DNA from: Nocardioides sp. Iso805N
GTDB lineage: Bacteria; Actinomycetota; Actinomycetes; Propionibacteriales; Nocardioidaceae
Reading direction: 5' to 3'
DNA length: 64,000 nucleotides
Assembly (NCBI RefSeq): GCF_000364605.1
Contig: NZ_KB822577.1
Location: forward strand, 124,001 to 188,000
Both the position numbers and the translations under genes were made by a program. The first letter of the stretch is position 1. Each line of letters starts with the position of its first letter. A model generated the notes under the pieces. The model had not been told where the DNA came from and ran no database searches. It saw nothing but the letters and a program-made list of their open reading frames with translations. Below, one piece after another: positions 33,777 to 41,072 of this stretch.

Positions 33777-35110
33777 CAGACGCCGATGTTGTGGAACGCG
33801 TTCGCCTTGATCGCGCCCAGCTCGCGGTCGACCGGCAGCCACTGCACCCGGGAGATGTAGGGCTCCGAGGGGTGGAACCGCTGCTGGTTCCACGGCTCGT
33901 AGTAGCCGATCTCCTGGACGTGGGTGGTTGTGGTCTTGTAGCCGCGGCCGACCTGGAAGTGGCCGCTGCCGCTGTGGTCCAGGTAGGGGAAGTAACGGGT
34001 GAGCAGCTGCGGGTGAAGGATGATCGGCGCCTTGTACTGCGCGATGTGCTTCTGCAGCAGCGCCCAGAACTGTGCGGTGGTGAAGCTCCTGACATCGAGG
34101 GTGACGTAGGGGCCCGCGAGCTTGTCCCAGCCGGTGTTGTTGTTCGTGACCCGGACCATGTCCGAGATCGCCGTGCCGGCGGAGGTGGTGCCGAGCTTGG
34201 CGGCCCAGTGCGCGGCGCCCTTGTCCTTCTGCTTCCAGCCCCAGGCGATCATCTGCATCGAGGTCGGACCGCACCAGTAGGTGCGGATCTGCTCGGCGGT
34301 CTGCTTGTTCTTCAGGACCTTGGCCTTGACCGGGTACTTCGCCGGCACCGAAGCGGCGATCGACGCGCTGGCACTCGGGATCGGGGCCTTGCTGCTCGCC
34401 ACGGTCGCGACGGTGCCGGTGGTGGGCCGCACCGTCGGCGTCTTGGACGGCGCCGGGGTGGCGACGGGGGTGGCGACCGCGGCGGCGACGCGACCGGCGC
34501 CCACCGTGACACGCGCCTCGGGGTGCGCCGCCAGGAAGCCGGCCGGGAGCGGGACGCCCTGGATCTCGTTGCGGATCATCCACACCTTGGCGACCGAGCG
34601 GGCGGCCTGCGTGAGCTCCCTGCGCTCCGCCTTGGCGCGCTTCTTCGGGCTCATCTTCGCGAGCCGCTTGAGCGCGTTCTTCGCGGACAGGTCCCCGGTC
34701 TGTCGCAGCTTCTTGTGGGTCGTACGTCGCCCAGCCGGCGGGGCGACCTCGGTCGCGACCCGCGCCTGCACGCTCGCCTGCGTCTCGTCGGTCCAGCCCT
34801 CGCCGAGGCAGTAGGTCTGACCGTCGAGGTCGGCGCACTGGGTCAGCGTGGTCGCCGCGTGGGGGGAGAGCCGGCCGTGCTGCTGCGGCAGGGACGCGGT
34901 GGTGGCCACCACGCGGTCGATCTGCTGGCGCATCGCGGGCGTGACCGCGCCGTACCCGACGGCGGTGGCTTCGCGCGGTGCGAACGTCGGCCGATCGCCC
35001 GAGGGGCTGATCGCGCCGTTGTCGTCGTTGCCGCGCGGGATGAACGGCGCGGCGGCGAGGAGGAGCACGAGGGCGCCGACGGCGATGGTGCGGGGACGGG
35101 GGCGATGCAT
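33776..35110 (-). CDS. Exported C39-like papain-fold peptidase
   Basis: A 444-residue protein with an N-terminal membrane signal (residues 8-22), a helical Lys/Arg-rich region (about 110-200), a Pro/Thr/Ser linker (about 210-255), and a C-terminal peptidase C39-like domain. The catalytic set is C280 in TYWCGPTSMQMIAW, H384 in GSGHFQVGRG and probably the Asn in EPWNQQ near 408. The domain is related to bacteriocin-leader peptidases but here it is secreted and without a transporter. The start has GGAG upstream. It is the first gene of a two-gene operon with the coupled lipoprotein, behind the promoter at 35175-35203. Target protein unknown. Confidence 0.8.
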   Translation of the reverse strand: MHRPRPRTIAVGALVLLLAAAPFIPRGNDDNGAISPSGDRPTFAPREATAVGYGAVTPAMRQQIDRVVATTASLPQQHGRLSPHAATTLTQCADLDGQTYCLGEGWTDETQASVQARVATEVAPPAGRRTTHKKLRQTGDLSAKNALKRLAKMSPKKRAKAERRELTQAARSVAKVWMIRNEIQGVPLPAGFLAAHPEARVTVGAGRVAAAVATPVATPAPSKTPTVRPTTGTVATVASSKAPIPSASASIAASVPAKYPVKAKVLKNKQTAEQIRTYWCGPTSMQMIAWGWKQKDKGAAHWAAKLGTTSAGTAISDMVRVTNNNTGWDKLAGPYVTLDVRSFTTAQFWALLQKHIAQYKAPIILHPQLLTRYFPYLDHSGSGHFQVGRGYKTTTTHVQEIGYYEPWNQQRFHPSEPYISRVQWLPVDRELGAIKANAFHNIGV

Positions 35111-35174
35111 GGCGTACTCCGAGAGGCTGGGGGAAGGTGCCTGGTCGATCGAGAGCGGAGGATCTCGACGCTCC

Positions 35175-35203
35175 ACTATCGGCCGAATTCACAAATGTCG
35201 CAA
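35175..35203 (-). promoter_or_regulatory. Promoter of the C39-like peptidase/lipoprotein operon
   Basis: On the minus strand TTGCGA (35198-35203), a 17-nt spacer and GATAGT (35175-35180) make a good -35/-10 pair 65 nt before the ATG at 35110. Confidence 0.5.
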
Positions 35204-35286
35204 CTGCCACATCTGTCACACAGGTAAGCGCTAGCGAAGGCTCAGCAACGGCGCGCCGTGGCCGAAGAGAAGGGGATGAGATGCGC

Positions 35287-35314
35287 GATGGCCGCGCCTG
35301 TCGGCGCGGCCATC
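35287..35314 (-). terminator. Terminator of tRNA-Gly
   Basis: A perfect 12-bp stem, GATGGCCGCGCC with complement GGCGCGGCCATC, and a TGTC loop, starting 9 nt past the encoded CCA end of the tRNA. Confidence 0.8.
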
Positions 35315-35322
35315 GGGTGATA

Positions 35323-35398
35323 TGGAGCGGATGACGAGACTCGAACTCGCGACATCGACCTTGGGAAGGTCGCGCTCTACCAACTGAGCTACATCCGC
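35323..35398 (-). tRNA. tRNA-Gly (anticodon CCC)
   Basis: 76 nt including an encoded CCA. The acceptor stem GCGGATG pairs with CATCCGC, the D-loop region AGCTCAGTTGGTAGAGC, anticodon stem CGACC/GGTCG with loop TTCCCAA (anticodon CCC at positions 34-36, reading GGG), and T-arm with GTTCGAGTC are all present. GGG-reading glycine tRNA fits the GC-rich codon use. Confidence 0.97.
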
Positions 35399-35431
35399 AT
35401 GCGACCCTCGGTGAGGATCGCGGTGAGGATG

Positions 35432-36220
35432 CTACCCCACGTCCCCGGCGGGGTGGTGCAGCGGCGTCAGGGTGGGGTACTTCGGGCTGATGTCGTCGCC
35501 CGAGGACCGGCCGGTCAGGCGGCGCTTGACCCACGGGGCGAGGTGGGTCCGGGCCCAGGCGAGATCCTCGGCGCGCTGCTGCTGCTTGGTCTTGACCGGT
35601 CCCTCGGGGATCGGGATCGGCTGGAGGTCGTGGTCGACGCCCAGGGCGTCGAGCATGTTGATCGCGATGCCCTGGTGCCCGATCGGGTTGAGGTGGAGGC
35701 GGTCCGCGTCCCAGACGCGGAGATCGTGGCCGTCCTTGAGGCGCCAGTTGTCGACCAGCACGATCCCCTCGGGGTCGGCGGCGATGAAGTCGCGGAGCAG
35801 CTCGTTGTAGATGGCGACGCGGCCGCGGATGGCGCCGAAGACGCCCGACTTGCCGCCGTCCCCGTGGGTGAAGAGTGCGACGCTGGCGCCGATCGCGCGG
35901 AAGGCGTTGACCGCTCGGCCGATCTCCTCGACCATCAGGTCGATGTCGACCTTCGGCCGGATCAGGTCGTTGCCGCCGGCGCTGAGGGAGACCAGGTCCG
36001 GCTCCAGGTCGAGCGCCCGGGGGACCTGCTCCTCCAAGATGTTGCGATAGAGCCGGCCCCGGATGGCGAGGTTCGCGTAGCGGAAGTCCGGTGACTGCGA
36101 GGCCAGCACTTCGGCGACACGGTCGGCCCAGCCGCGCACGCCGTTGGGGCGCGCGGGGTCCGGGTCGCCGACGCCTTCGGTGAAGGAGTCGCCGAGGGCG
36201 ACGTAGGAGGTGAACGGCAT
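35432..36220 (-). CDS. SGNH/GDSL hydrolase, cytoplasmic type
   Basis: A 262-residue hydrolase without signal peptide. Block I is ALGDSFTEGVGDP with nucleophile S12, block II has the Gly in NLAIRGRLYRNIL, block III is SAGGNDLIRP and block V DRLHLNPIGHQ with the catalytic Asp/His. This is the compact SGNH form common in Actinobacteria, acting on esters. The C-terminal ~60 residues are basic and Pro-rich (WARTHLAPWVKRRLTGRS). It reads divergently from dcd. Substrate unknown. Confidence 0.88.
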   Translation of the reverse strand: MPFTSYVALGDSFTEGVGDPDPARPNGVRGWADRVAEVLASQSPDFRYANLAIRGRLYRNILEEQVPRALDLEPDLVSLSAGGNDLIRPKVDIDLMVEEIGRAVNAFRAIGASVALFTHGDGGKSGVFGAIRGRVAIYNELLRDFIAADPEGIVLVDNWRLKDGHDLRVWDADRLHLNPIGHQGIAINMLDALGVDHDLQPIPIPEGPVKTKQQQRAEDLAWARTHLAPWVKRRLTGRSSGDDISPKYPTLTPLHHPAGDVG

Positions 36221-36262
36221 GACCGCATTGTGCGACGGCCCGGCACCGGAGCGCGCATTGGG

Positions 36263-36268
36263 TAGGTT
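36263..36268 (+). promoter_or_regulatory. -10 box TAGGTT, leaderless start of dcd
   Basis: TAGGTT, 6 nt (GACCCC), GTG at 36275, with no Shine-Dalgarno site. Confidence 0.5.
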
Positions 36269-36274
36269 GACCCC

Positions 36275-36850
36275 GTGCTGCTGAGTGACCGGGATATCAA
36301 GACCGAGCTGGACAACGGGCGGATCGTGCTGGCTCCCTGGGAGCCGGCGATGCTCCAGCCCTCGAGCATCGACGTCCGCCTCGACCGGTTCTTCCGCGTC
36401 TTCGACAACCACAAGTACGCCACCATCGACCCGGCCGCGGACCAATCCGATCTCACCCGTCAGGTCGAGACCGAGGGCGAGGACCCGTTCATCCTGCACC
36501 CGGGTGAGTTCGTGCTCGGCTCGACGTACGAGACGGTCACGCTGCCCGACGACATCGCCGCTCGCGTCGAGGGCAAGTCCTCGCTGGGCCGGCTCGGGCT
36601 GCTCACCCACGCCACCGCAGGTTTCGTCGACCCCGGCTTCTCCGGGCACGTGACGCTGGAGCTGGCCAATGTCGCCACGCTGCCGATCAAGCTCTACCCG
36701 GGGATGAAGATCGGCCAGTTCTGCTTCTTCCGGCTCACCTCGCCGAGCGAGCACCCCTACGGCTCGGAAAAGTACGGCAGCCGCTATCAGGGCCAGCGTG
36801 GGCCGACAGCGTCGCGCAGCTTCCAGAACTTCCACCGCACCGCGATCTGA
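36275..36850 (+). CDS. dcd: dCTP deaminase (likely bifunctional dCTP deaminase/dUTPase)
   Basis: A 191-residue enzyme that deaminates dCTP toward dUMP for thymidylate synthesis. [19 protein letters not shown] at the start, [17 protein letters not shown] near 27-43, [20 protein letters not shown] near 97-116 with the catalytic Arg/Glu region, and [20 protein letters not shown] near 129-148 are the family blocks; [14 protein letters not shown] forms the nucleotide-closing tail. Length and sequence resemble actinobacterial enzymes that release dUMP directly. The GTG start follows TAGGTT by 6 nt. Monocistronic. Confidence 0.95.
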   Translation: MLLSDRDIKTELDNGRIVLAPWEPAMLQPSSIDVRLDRFFRVFDNHKYATIDPAADQSDLTRQVETEGEDPFILHPGEFVLGSTYETVTLPDDIAARVEGKSSLGRLGLLTHATAGFVDPGFSGHVTLELANVATLPIKLYPGMKIGQFCFFRLTSPSEHPYGSEKYGSRYQGQRGPTASRSFQNFHRTAI

Positions 36851-36896
36851 GCGCTTCCCGCGCGCTGCCATCGAAACAACTTCATCGAAGTGCTTG

Positions 36897-36946
36897 CTTA
36901 GGGCGACCTAAGTTGGGTTAGGCTGGCCTCACTAAGGCTCACCTAA
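36897..36946 (+). promoter_or_regulatory. Overlapping DtxR/IdeR-type iron boxes before siderophore operon
   Basis: Several TTAGG/CCTAA half-sites crowd here: CTTAGGGCGACCTAAG (36897-36912), then GTTAGGCTGGCCTCAC and CTAAGGCTCACCTAAC, which together form an imperfect 31-bp inverted repeat (36917-36947). They agree with much of the DtxR/IdeR consensus TTAGGTTAGCCTAACCTAA. The first gene starts 17 bp later, so iron-loaded regulator would block transcription. Confidence 0.75.
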
Positions 36947-36963
36947 CTAGATAGGGCTCTCCT

Positions 36964-37998
36964 GTGCTCCGTCGTACCTGCGGCATCGTCGCCGCCACTG
37001 CGCTGACCGCTGCCGCCCTCACCGCCTGCTCGACCGGCTCAACGAGCTCCGACGACGCCGGCGCGGGCGGCTCGGCGAGCACCGCTGCCGACACCAGCGC
37101 GTTCCCGGTCACGATCGACAACGCCAACTTCGGCTCGGTCACCATCGACAAGCAGCCGACCCGCGTCGCCGCGCTCGGCACCCAGGACGGCGACAACCTG
37201 CTCGCGCTCGGCGTGGTCCCGGTCGGCGTCACCAAGATCACCTGGGGCGGTGACAGCAAGGGCTCGACGCCGTGGTTCGAGGACCAGCTGGCCAAGCTCG
37301 GCGGCACCATGCCCGCCCAGTACGACGACAGCGACAGCGTGCCGATCGACGAGATCGCCAAGGTCGCCCCCGACCTGATCCTGGCGACCAACTACAGCCT
37401 CACCAAGCAGCAGTACCGCCAGCTCTCCAAGATCGCCCCGGTCGTCGCCTACCCGGGCGCCGCCTGGACGACCAGCTGGCAGGACAGCCTCACCCTTGAC
37501 GCGAAGGCACTCGGCCTGGAGTCCAAGGGCCAGCAGGTCCTCGACCAGACCGACGCGGCCGTGGCCGCCGCCAAGACGACCAACCCCGACCTGGCCGGGA
37601 AGACCTTCATCTGGGGCGCGCTGGAGACCACCGATCTCTCCAGCGTCTCGTACTACACCCCGGAGGACGGCCGTCCGTCCTTCCTGGCCTCGCTGGGCAT
37701 GGTCAACGCGCCGATCATCGAGAAGCTCTCCAAGAAGGGCCAGTTCTACGGCACCGTCTCGGCGGAGCGCTACGCCGACCTCAAGTCCGACGTCTTCCTC
37801 ACCTACGGCGAGAAGGCCTCCGACGCGCAGACCTACACCAACGACAAGCTCATCGGGCAGATCCCGGCGATCAAGGCCGGTCACCTGGCGACCTTCCTGG
37901 CCGACCCGACCGCGTTGGCCGGCAGCTCGCCCGACGTACTCGCCATCCCCTACGCGATCGATCACTTCATCCCGAAGATCGCGGCCGCGCTCAAGTGA
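36964..37998 (+). CDS. Iron-siderophore ABC transporter substrate-binding lipoprotein
   Basis: A 344-residue class III (FhuD/FepB-like) periplasmic-type binding protein. The lipobox is LTACS with lipidated cysteine near 22, followed by a Ser/Gly/Ala tether. The two-lobed domain has TIDKQPTRVAALGTQDGDNL near 60-79, DEIAKVAPDLILATNYSL near 130-147 and a C-terminal VLAIPYAIDHFIPKIAAAL. It captures a ferric siderophore outside the cell. GTG start; its stop overlaps the first permease GTG. Overlapping iron boxes directly upstream indicate iron repression. Which siderophore is bound cannot be told. Confidence 0.92.
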   Translation: MLRRTCGIVAATALTAAALTACSTGSTSSDDAGAGGSASTAADTSAFPVTIDNANFGSVTIDKQPTRVAALGTQDGDNLLALGVVPVGVTKITWGGDSKGSTPWFEDQLAKLGGTMPAQYDDSDSVPIDEIAKVAPDLILATNYSLTKQQYRQLSKIAPVVAYPGAAWTTSWQDSLTLDAKALGLESKGQQVLDQTDAAVAAAKTTNPDLAGKTFIWGALETTDLSSVSYYTPEDGRPSFLASLGMVNAPIIEKLSKKGQFYGTVSAERYADLKSDVFLTYGEKASDAQTYTNDKLIGQIPAIKAGHLATFLADPTALAGSSPDVLAIPYAIDHFIPKIAAALK

Positions 37999-39065
37999 CC
38001 TCCAAGCTTGCCTGGCCCGCCGTTGCCACACGGGGCCCGGGCATGCCGGAAGGAGGTGCCGGCGGGGTCGCCCCCCTGCGGCCCTCCGGTGCCTCCTTCC
38101 GGATTCTTCCCCTGGTGATCGGGGTCGTCGGCCTCCTCGTGGTGATCGCCGCCTCGGTGCTGGTCGGCTCGCGGATGGTGGGCCCTGCAGGACTGTTCGA
38201 CCCGCACGCCTCGGGGCACGCCATCCTGCAGGCGCGCCTACCCCGTACCGTCCTCGCCCTCCTGGTCGGCGCCGCCCTCGGCATCGCCGGCGGCTGCCTG
38301 CAGGGGCTGACCCGCAACCCGCTGGCAGACCCGGGTCTGCTCGGCGTCAGCGCGGGTGCGTCCTTCGCGATGGTGCTCGCCATCGGGTACGTCGGCGTCA
38401 GCTCGATCCACGCCTACCTCTGGTTCGCGTTCGTCGGGGCAGCCGTCGCGGCGCTGCTTGTGCACGGTCTGGCCTCGTTGGGGCGCGACGGTGCCACGCC
38501 GGGGAAGCTCGTCCTGGTCGGAGCCGCCGTCACGGCCGGGCTCTCCTCGTGGACCTCCGGCGTACTCCTGCTGCAGCACCACACCATGGACGTCTACCGG
38601 CGCTGGGAGGTCGGCACGGTCGGCGGCCGCGGCTGGTCGGTGATCGCCGCGGGACTGCCCTTCCTGATCCTCGGGGCGGTGCTCGCGCTGGCCGGCTCCC
38701 GCACCCTCGACACCCTCGCGCTCGGCGACGACCTGGCGCGCGGCCTCGGTCGTCGGGTGGCCTTCGACCGGCTGGTGATCGGGGTGGCGATCGTGCTGCT
38801 GGCCGGCACCGCCACCGCGCTGGCCGGCCCGGTCGGCTTCGTCGGCCTGCTCGCGCCTCACCTGGTCCGGGCGACCGGCACCGCGGCCTACACCCGTGTC
38901 CTCCCGCTCTCGGCCCTCTACGGTGCCGTGCTGGTCACGATCGCCGACGTCGTCGGGCGCGTGATCCTGCCGCCGACCGAGGTGCAGGTCGGGATCATGA
39001 CCGCCGTCGTCGGGGTGCCGGTCTTCTGCTGGTTCCTGCGCCGTGGTCGGTTGGGGGCGGCATGA
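37995..39065 (+). CDS. FecCD-family siderophore ABC transporter permease 1
   Basis: A 356-residue permease with about ten hydrophobic segments. RLPRTVLALLVGAALGIAGG near 83-102 and GLTRNPLADPGLLGVSAGAS near 105-124 are the hallmark FecCD blocks. GTG 37995 overlaps the binding-protein stop. Odd: residues 17-36 (from MPEGGAGGVAPLRPSGASFR) precede the first membrane helix and are encoded by an inverted repeat (38046-38062 against 38086-38102), as if a palindromic element had extended the N-terminus; the ATG at 38043 within it is a possible alternative start. Partner of the next permease. Confidence 0.9.
   Translation: MTSKLAWPAVATRGPGMPEGGAGGVAPLRPSGASFRILPLVIGVVGLLVVIAASVLVGSRMVGPAGLFDPHASGHAILQARLPRTVLALLVGAALGIAGGCLQGLTRNPLADPGLLGVSAGASFAMVLAIGYVGVSSIHAYLWFAFVGAAVAALLVHGLASLGRDGATPGKLVLVGAAVTAGLSSWTSGVLLLQHHTMDVYRRWEVGTVGGRGWSVIAAGLPFLILGAVLALAGSRTLDTLALGDDLARGLGRRVAFDRLVIGVAIVLLAGTATALAGPVGFVGLLAPHLVRATGTAAYTRVLPLSALYGAVLVTIADVVGRVILPPTEVQVGIMTAVVGVPVFCWFLRRGRLGAA
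38046..38102. repeat. Inverted repeat within the N-terminal codons of permease 1
   Basis: Arms CCGGAAGGAGGTGCCGG (38046-38062) and its reverse complement with two changes (38086-38102), enclosing a 23-nt GC-rich loop. It encodes the extra N-terminal residues of the permease. Confidence 0.6.
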
Positions 39066-40180
39066 GCATCTCGACAGGCTCGATGGCCGGAGAAGGCTCG
39101 ATGGCCGGAGAAGGCTCGATGGCCGGAGAAGGCTCGATGGCCGGAGAAGGCTCGAGGACTGCGGCGGCCGTGGCGTCGACTGCGCTCGTACGCGCTGCTC
39201 GGCGTCGCCCCCGGCGCCGGCTGTGGTGGGTGCTGGCCGGGCTCGCCGTCGCGCTGATCGCGCTGTTCTGGCTGCGCGTCCTCGGCGGCGATTACACCAT
39301 CACCTTCGGTGACTTCTGGCGGATCGTCTTCGGCAAGCAGATCCCGGGAGCGACCTTCATCCTCACCGAGTCGAAGCTGCCGCGCGCCTGTGAGTCGGTG
39401 TTGGTCGGCGTGGCGCTCGGCGTCGGTGGCGCGATCTTCCAGACCACCCTGCGCAACCCGCTGGCCAGCCCGGACGTGATCGGCGTCAGCATGGGCGCCA
39501 GCGCGGCGGCCGTGCTCGGCATCGTGGTGTGGTCGGCCTCCGGCTGGGACCTGGCGGTGCTCGCGCTGGTCGGTGCCGTCGGCACCTCGCTGCTGGTCCG
39601 GTCGCTGGCCGGCAACGGTGCGGGGCAGCGGTTGGTGCTCGTCGGCGTGACCGTCGCCGCCGGTCTGAGCGCCGTCATCCAGTACCTGTTCACCCGCGCC
39701 GACGTGTACGACGCCCAGCTCGCGCTGCGCTGGATGACCGGCTCGGTCAGCGATGCGTCCTGGCCGACCATCCGGGTGCTGGCCGTCGTACTGGTGGTGC
39801 TGCTGCCGGCCACCGCGCTCGCGGCGCGCTCGGCCCGGGCGCTCGAGCTCGGCGACGAGGTCGCGGCCGGTCTGGGCGTCGGACAGCGCCGCGCCGACGT
39901 CCTGCTGCTGTGCGGTGTCCTGCTCGTCGCCGCGGCCACGGCGGCCGCGGGTCCTGTCGCCTTCGTCGCCTTCGTCGCCGGCCCGATCTCCCGCGCCCTC
40001 AACGGGGGACGGGTGACCTTCGCCGGCGCGGCCCTGGTCGGCGGTGCCGTCACCGTCGCTGCGGACTACGTCGGCGCCTACGCCTTCCACGACGTGAACC
40101 TCCCGGTCGGCGTCGTCACGGGCGCCTTCGGGGCGCCCTTCCTGCTCTGGCTGCTCACCGTCTCCCGGAGGTCCGCATGA
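39062..40180 (+). CDS. FecCD-family siderophore ABC transporter permease 2
   Basis: A 372-residue permease. KLPRACESVLVGVALGVGGA and TLRNPLASPDVIGVSMGASA (about 104-145) are the FecCD blocks, and GPVAFVAFVAGPISRALNGG near 302 is the coupling region contacting the ATPase. It pairs with permease 1 (ATGA overlap) to form the channel. Odd: residues 2-30 are a repeat, ISTGS followed by four SMAGEG-type units, encoded by REP-like CTCGACAGGCTCG and four exact 18-bp copies. This extra cytoplasmic tail is probably dispensable. Its stop overlaps the ATG of a coupling mini-ORF. Confidence 0.9.
   Translation: MSISTGSMAGEGSMAGEGSMAGEGSMAGEGSRTAAAVASTALVRAARRRPRRRLWWVLAGLAVALIALFWLRVLGGDYTITFGDFWRIVFGKQIPGATFILTESKLPRACESVLVGVALGVGGAIFQTTLRNPLASPDVIGVSMGASAAAVLGIVVWSASGWDLAVLALVGAVGTSLLVRSLAGNGAGQRLVLVGVTVAAGLSAVIQYLFTRADVYDAQLALRWMTGSVSDASWPTIRVLAVVLVVLLPATALAARSARALELGDEVAAGLGVGQRRADVLLLCGVLLVAAATAAAGPVAFVAFVAGPISRALNGGRVTFAGAALVGGAVTVAADYVGAYAFHDVNLPVGVVTGAFGAPFLLWLLTVSRRSA
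39070..39153 (+). repeat. REP-like core plus four exact 18-bp tandem repeats inside permease 2
   Basis: CTCGACAGGCTC (39071-39082) runs into four identical copies of GATGGCCGGAGAAGGCTC (39082-39153). Because 18 is a multiple of three, the copies encode MAGEGS units and keep the frame. Confidence 0.9.
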
Positions 40181-40260
40181 GCGAGCGCAGCGAGCAAATC
40201 ATTCAACGCAGCGACATGGGTGCCTCATCGGCGCCCGGAGCGGAGCGAGGACGCCGATGA
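40177..40260 (+). CDS. 27-codon mini-ORF coupling permease 2 to the ATPase
   Basis: ATG 40177 overlaps the permease stop (ATGA) and the TGA at 40258-40260 overlaps the ATPase start (ATGA). The peptide begins MSERSEQIIQRSDMGASS and is encoded partly by the GAGCGCAGCGAGC repeat that is frequent at actinobacterial gene borders. It probably has no function as a protein; it would carry terminating ribosomes to the ATPase start, which sits in a 10-bp stem (CTCATCGGCG at 40224-40233, complement 40252-40261). An alternative is that the segment is just an untranslated repeat. Confidence 0.45.
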   Translation: MSERSEQIIQRSDMGASSAPGAERGRR

Positions 40261-41072
40261 GACTCACGACCGACAGCGTCACCCTCGGGTACGGCGCGAC
40301 CACCATCGTCGACCAGGTCACCCTCGAGATCCCCGACGCCGCCACGACCGTCATCGTCGGCGCCAACGGCTGCGGGAAGTCGACCCTGCTGCGTGGTCTC
40401 GCCCGGCTGCTCAAGCCGACCGGCGGCGCGTGCCTGCTCGACGGCGAGGCGGTGCACAAGCGACCGACCCGCGAGGTTGCGCGCGTGCTGGGCCTGCTAC
40501 CCCAGCAGCCGCTCTCCCCGGAGGGCATCACCGTCGTCGATCTGGTCTCCCGCGGCCGCCAGCCGCACCGCGGCGCACTCTCCCGCTGGTCCGAGGCGGA
40601 CGAGGCCGCTGTCGCGTCGGCGCTGGAGATGACGGGGACGCTGGACCTGGCGGCTCGGCCGGTCGATGAGCTCTCCGGTGGCCAGCGGCAGCGCGTGTGG
40701 ATCGCGCTGGCCCTGGCCCAGCAGCCGGAGATCCTGCTGCTCGACGAGCCGACCACGTTCCTCGACGTGTCGCACCAGATCGACCTGCTCGACCTGCTGC
40801 ACTCCCTGCGTGTCGAGCAGCGCACCACCGTCGTGATGGTGCTGCACGACCTCAACCTCGCCGCTCGGTACGCCGACCACCTGGTCGCGATGCGCGAGGG
40901 CAAGGTGCTCGCGGCGGGCGCGCCGTCCCAGATCGTCACGCCCGACCTGGTCCGCGACGTCTTCGGCCTGGACGCGCAGGTCGTCACCGACCCCGTCTCG
41001 GGCACGCCCCTCGTGGTGCCGATCGGGCGTCACCACCTCCCCGCTGTCACCCCTCCCGCAAAGGTCTCCTGA
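40257..41072 (+). CDS. Siderophore ABC transporter ATP-binding protein (FecE-like)
   Basis: A 271-residue ATPase powering ferric-siderophore import with the two FecCD permeases. Walker A is GANGCGKST near 37-45, Q-loop LPQQPLSPEG near 80, signature LSGGQRQR near 140 and Walker B ILLLDEPTTFLD near 160, with the switch His in MVLHDLN. GRQPHRG after the Q-loop is typical for iron-siderophore ATPases. The start codon lies within a hairpin; GAGGA in its loop is the ribosome site. The stop shares one base with the next gene (TGATG). Confidence 0.94.
   Translation: MRLTTDSVTLGYGATTIVDQVTLEIPDAATTVIVGANGCGKSTLLRGLARLLKPTGGACLLDGEAVHKRPTREVARVLGLLPQQPLSPEGITVVDLVSRGRQPHRGALSRWSEADEAAVASALEMTGTLDLAARPVDELSGGQRQRVWIALALAQQPEILLLDEPTTFLDVSHQIDLLDLLHSLRVEQRTTVVMVLHDLNLAARYADHLVAMREGKVLAAGAPSQIVTPDLVRDVFGLDAQVVTDPVSGTPLVVPIGRHHLPAVTPPAKVS

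Noticed and set aside
39082-39153. Possible CRISPR or phage-related repeat
   Set aside because: Four exact adjoining 18-bp copies within a coding frame, no spacers.
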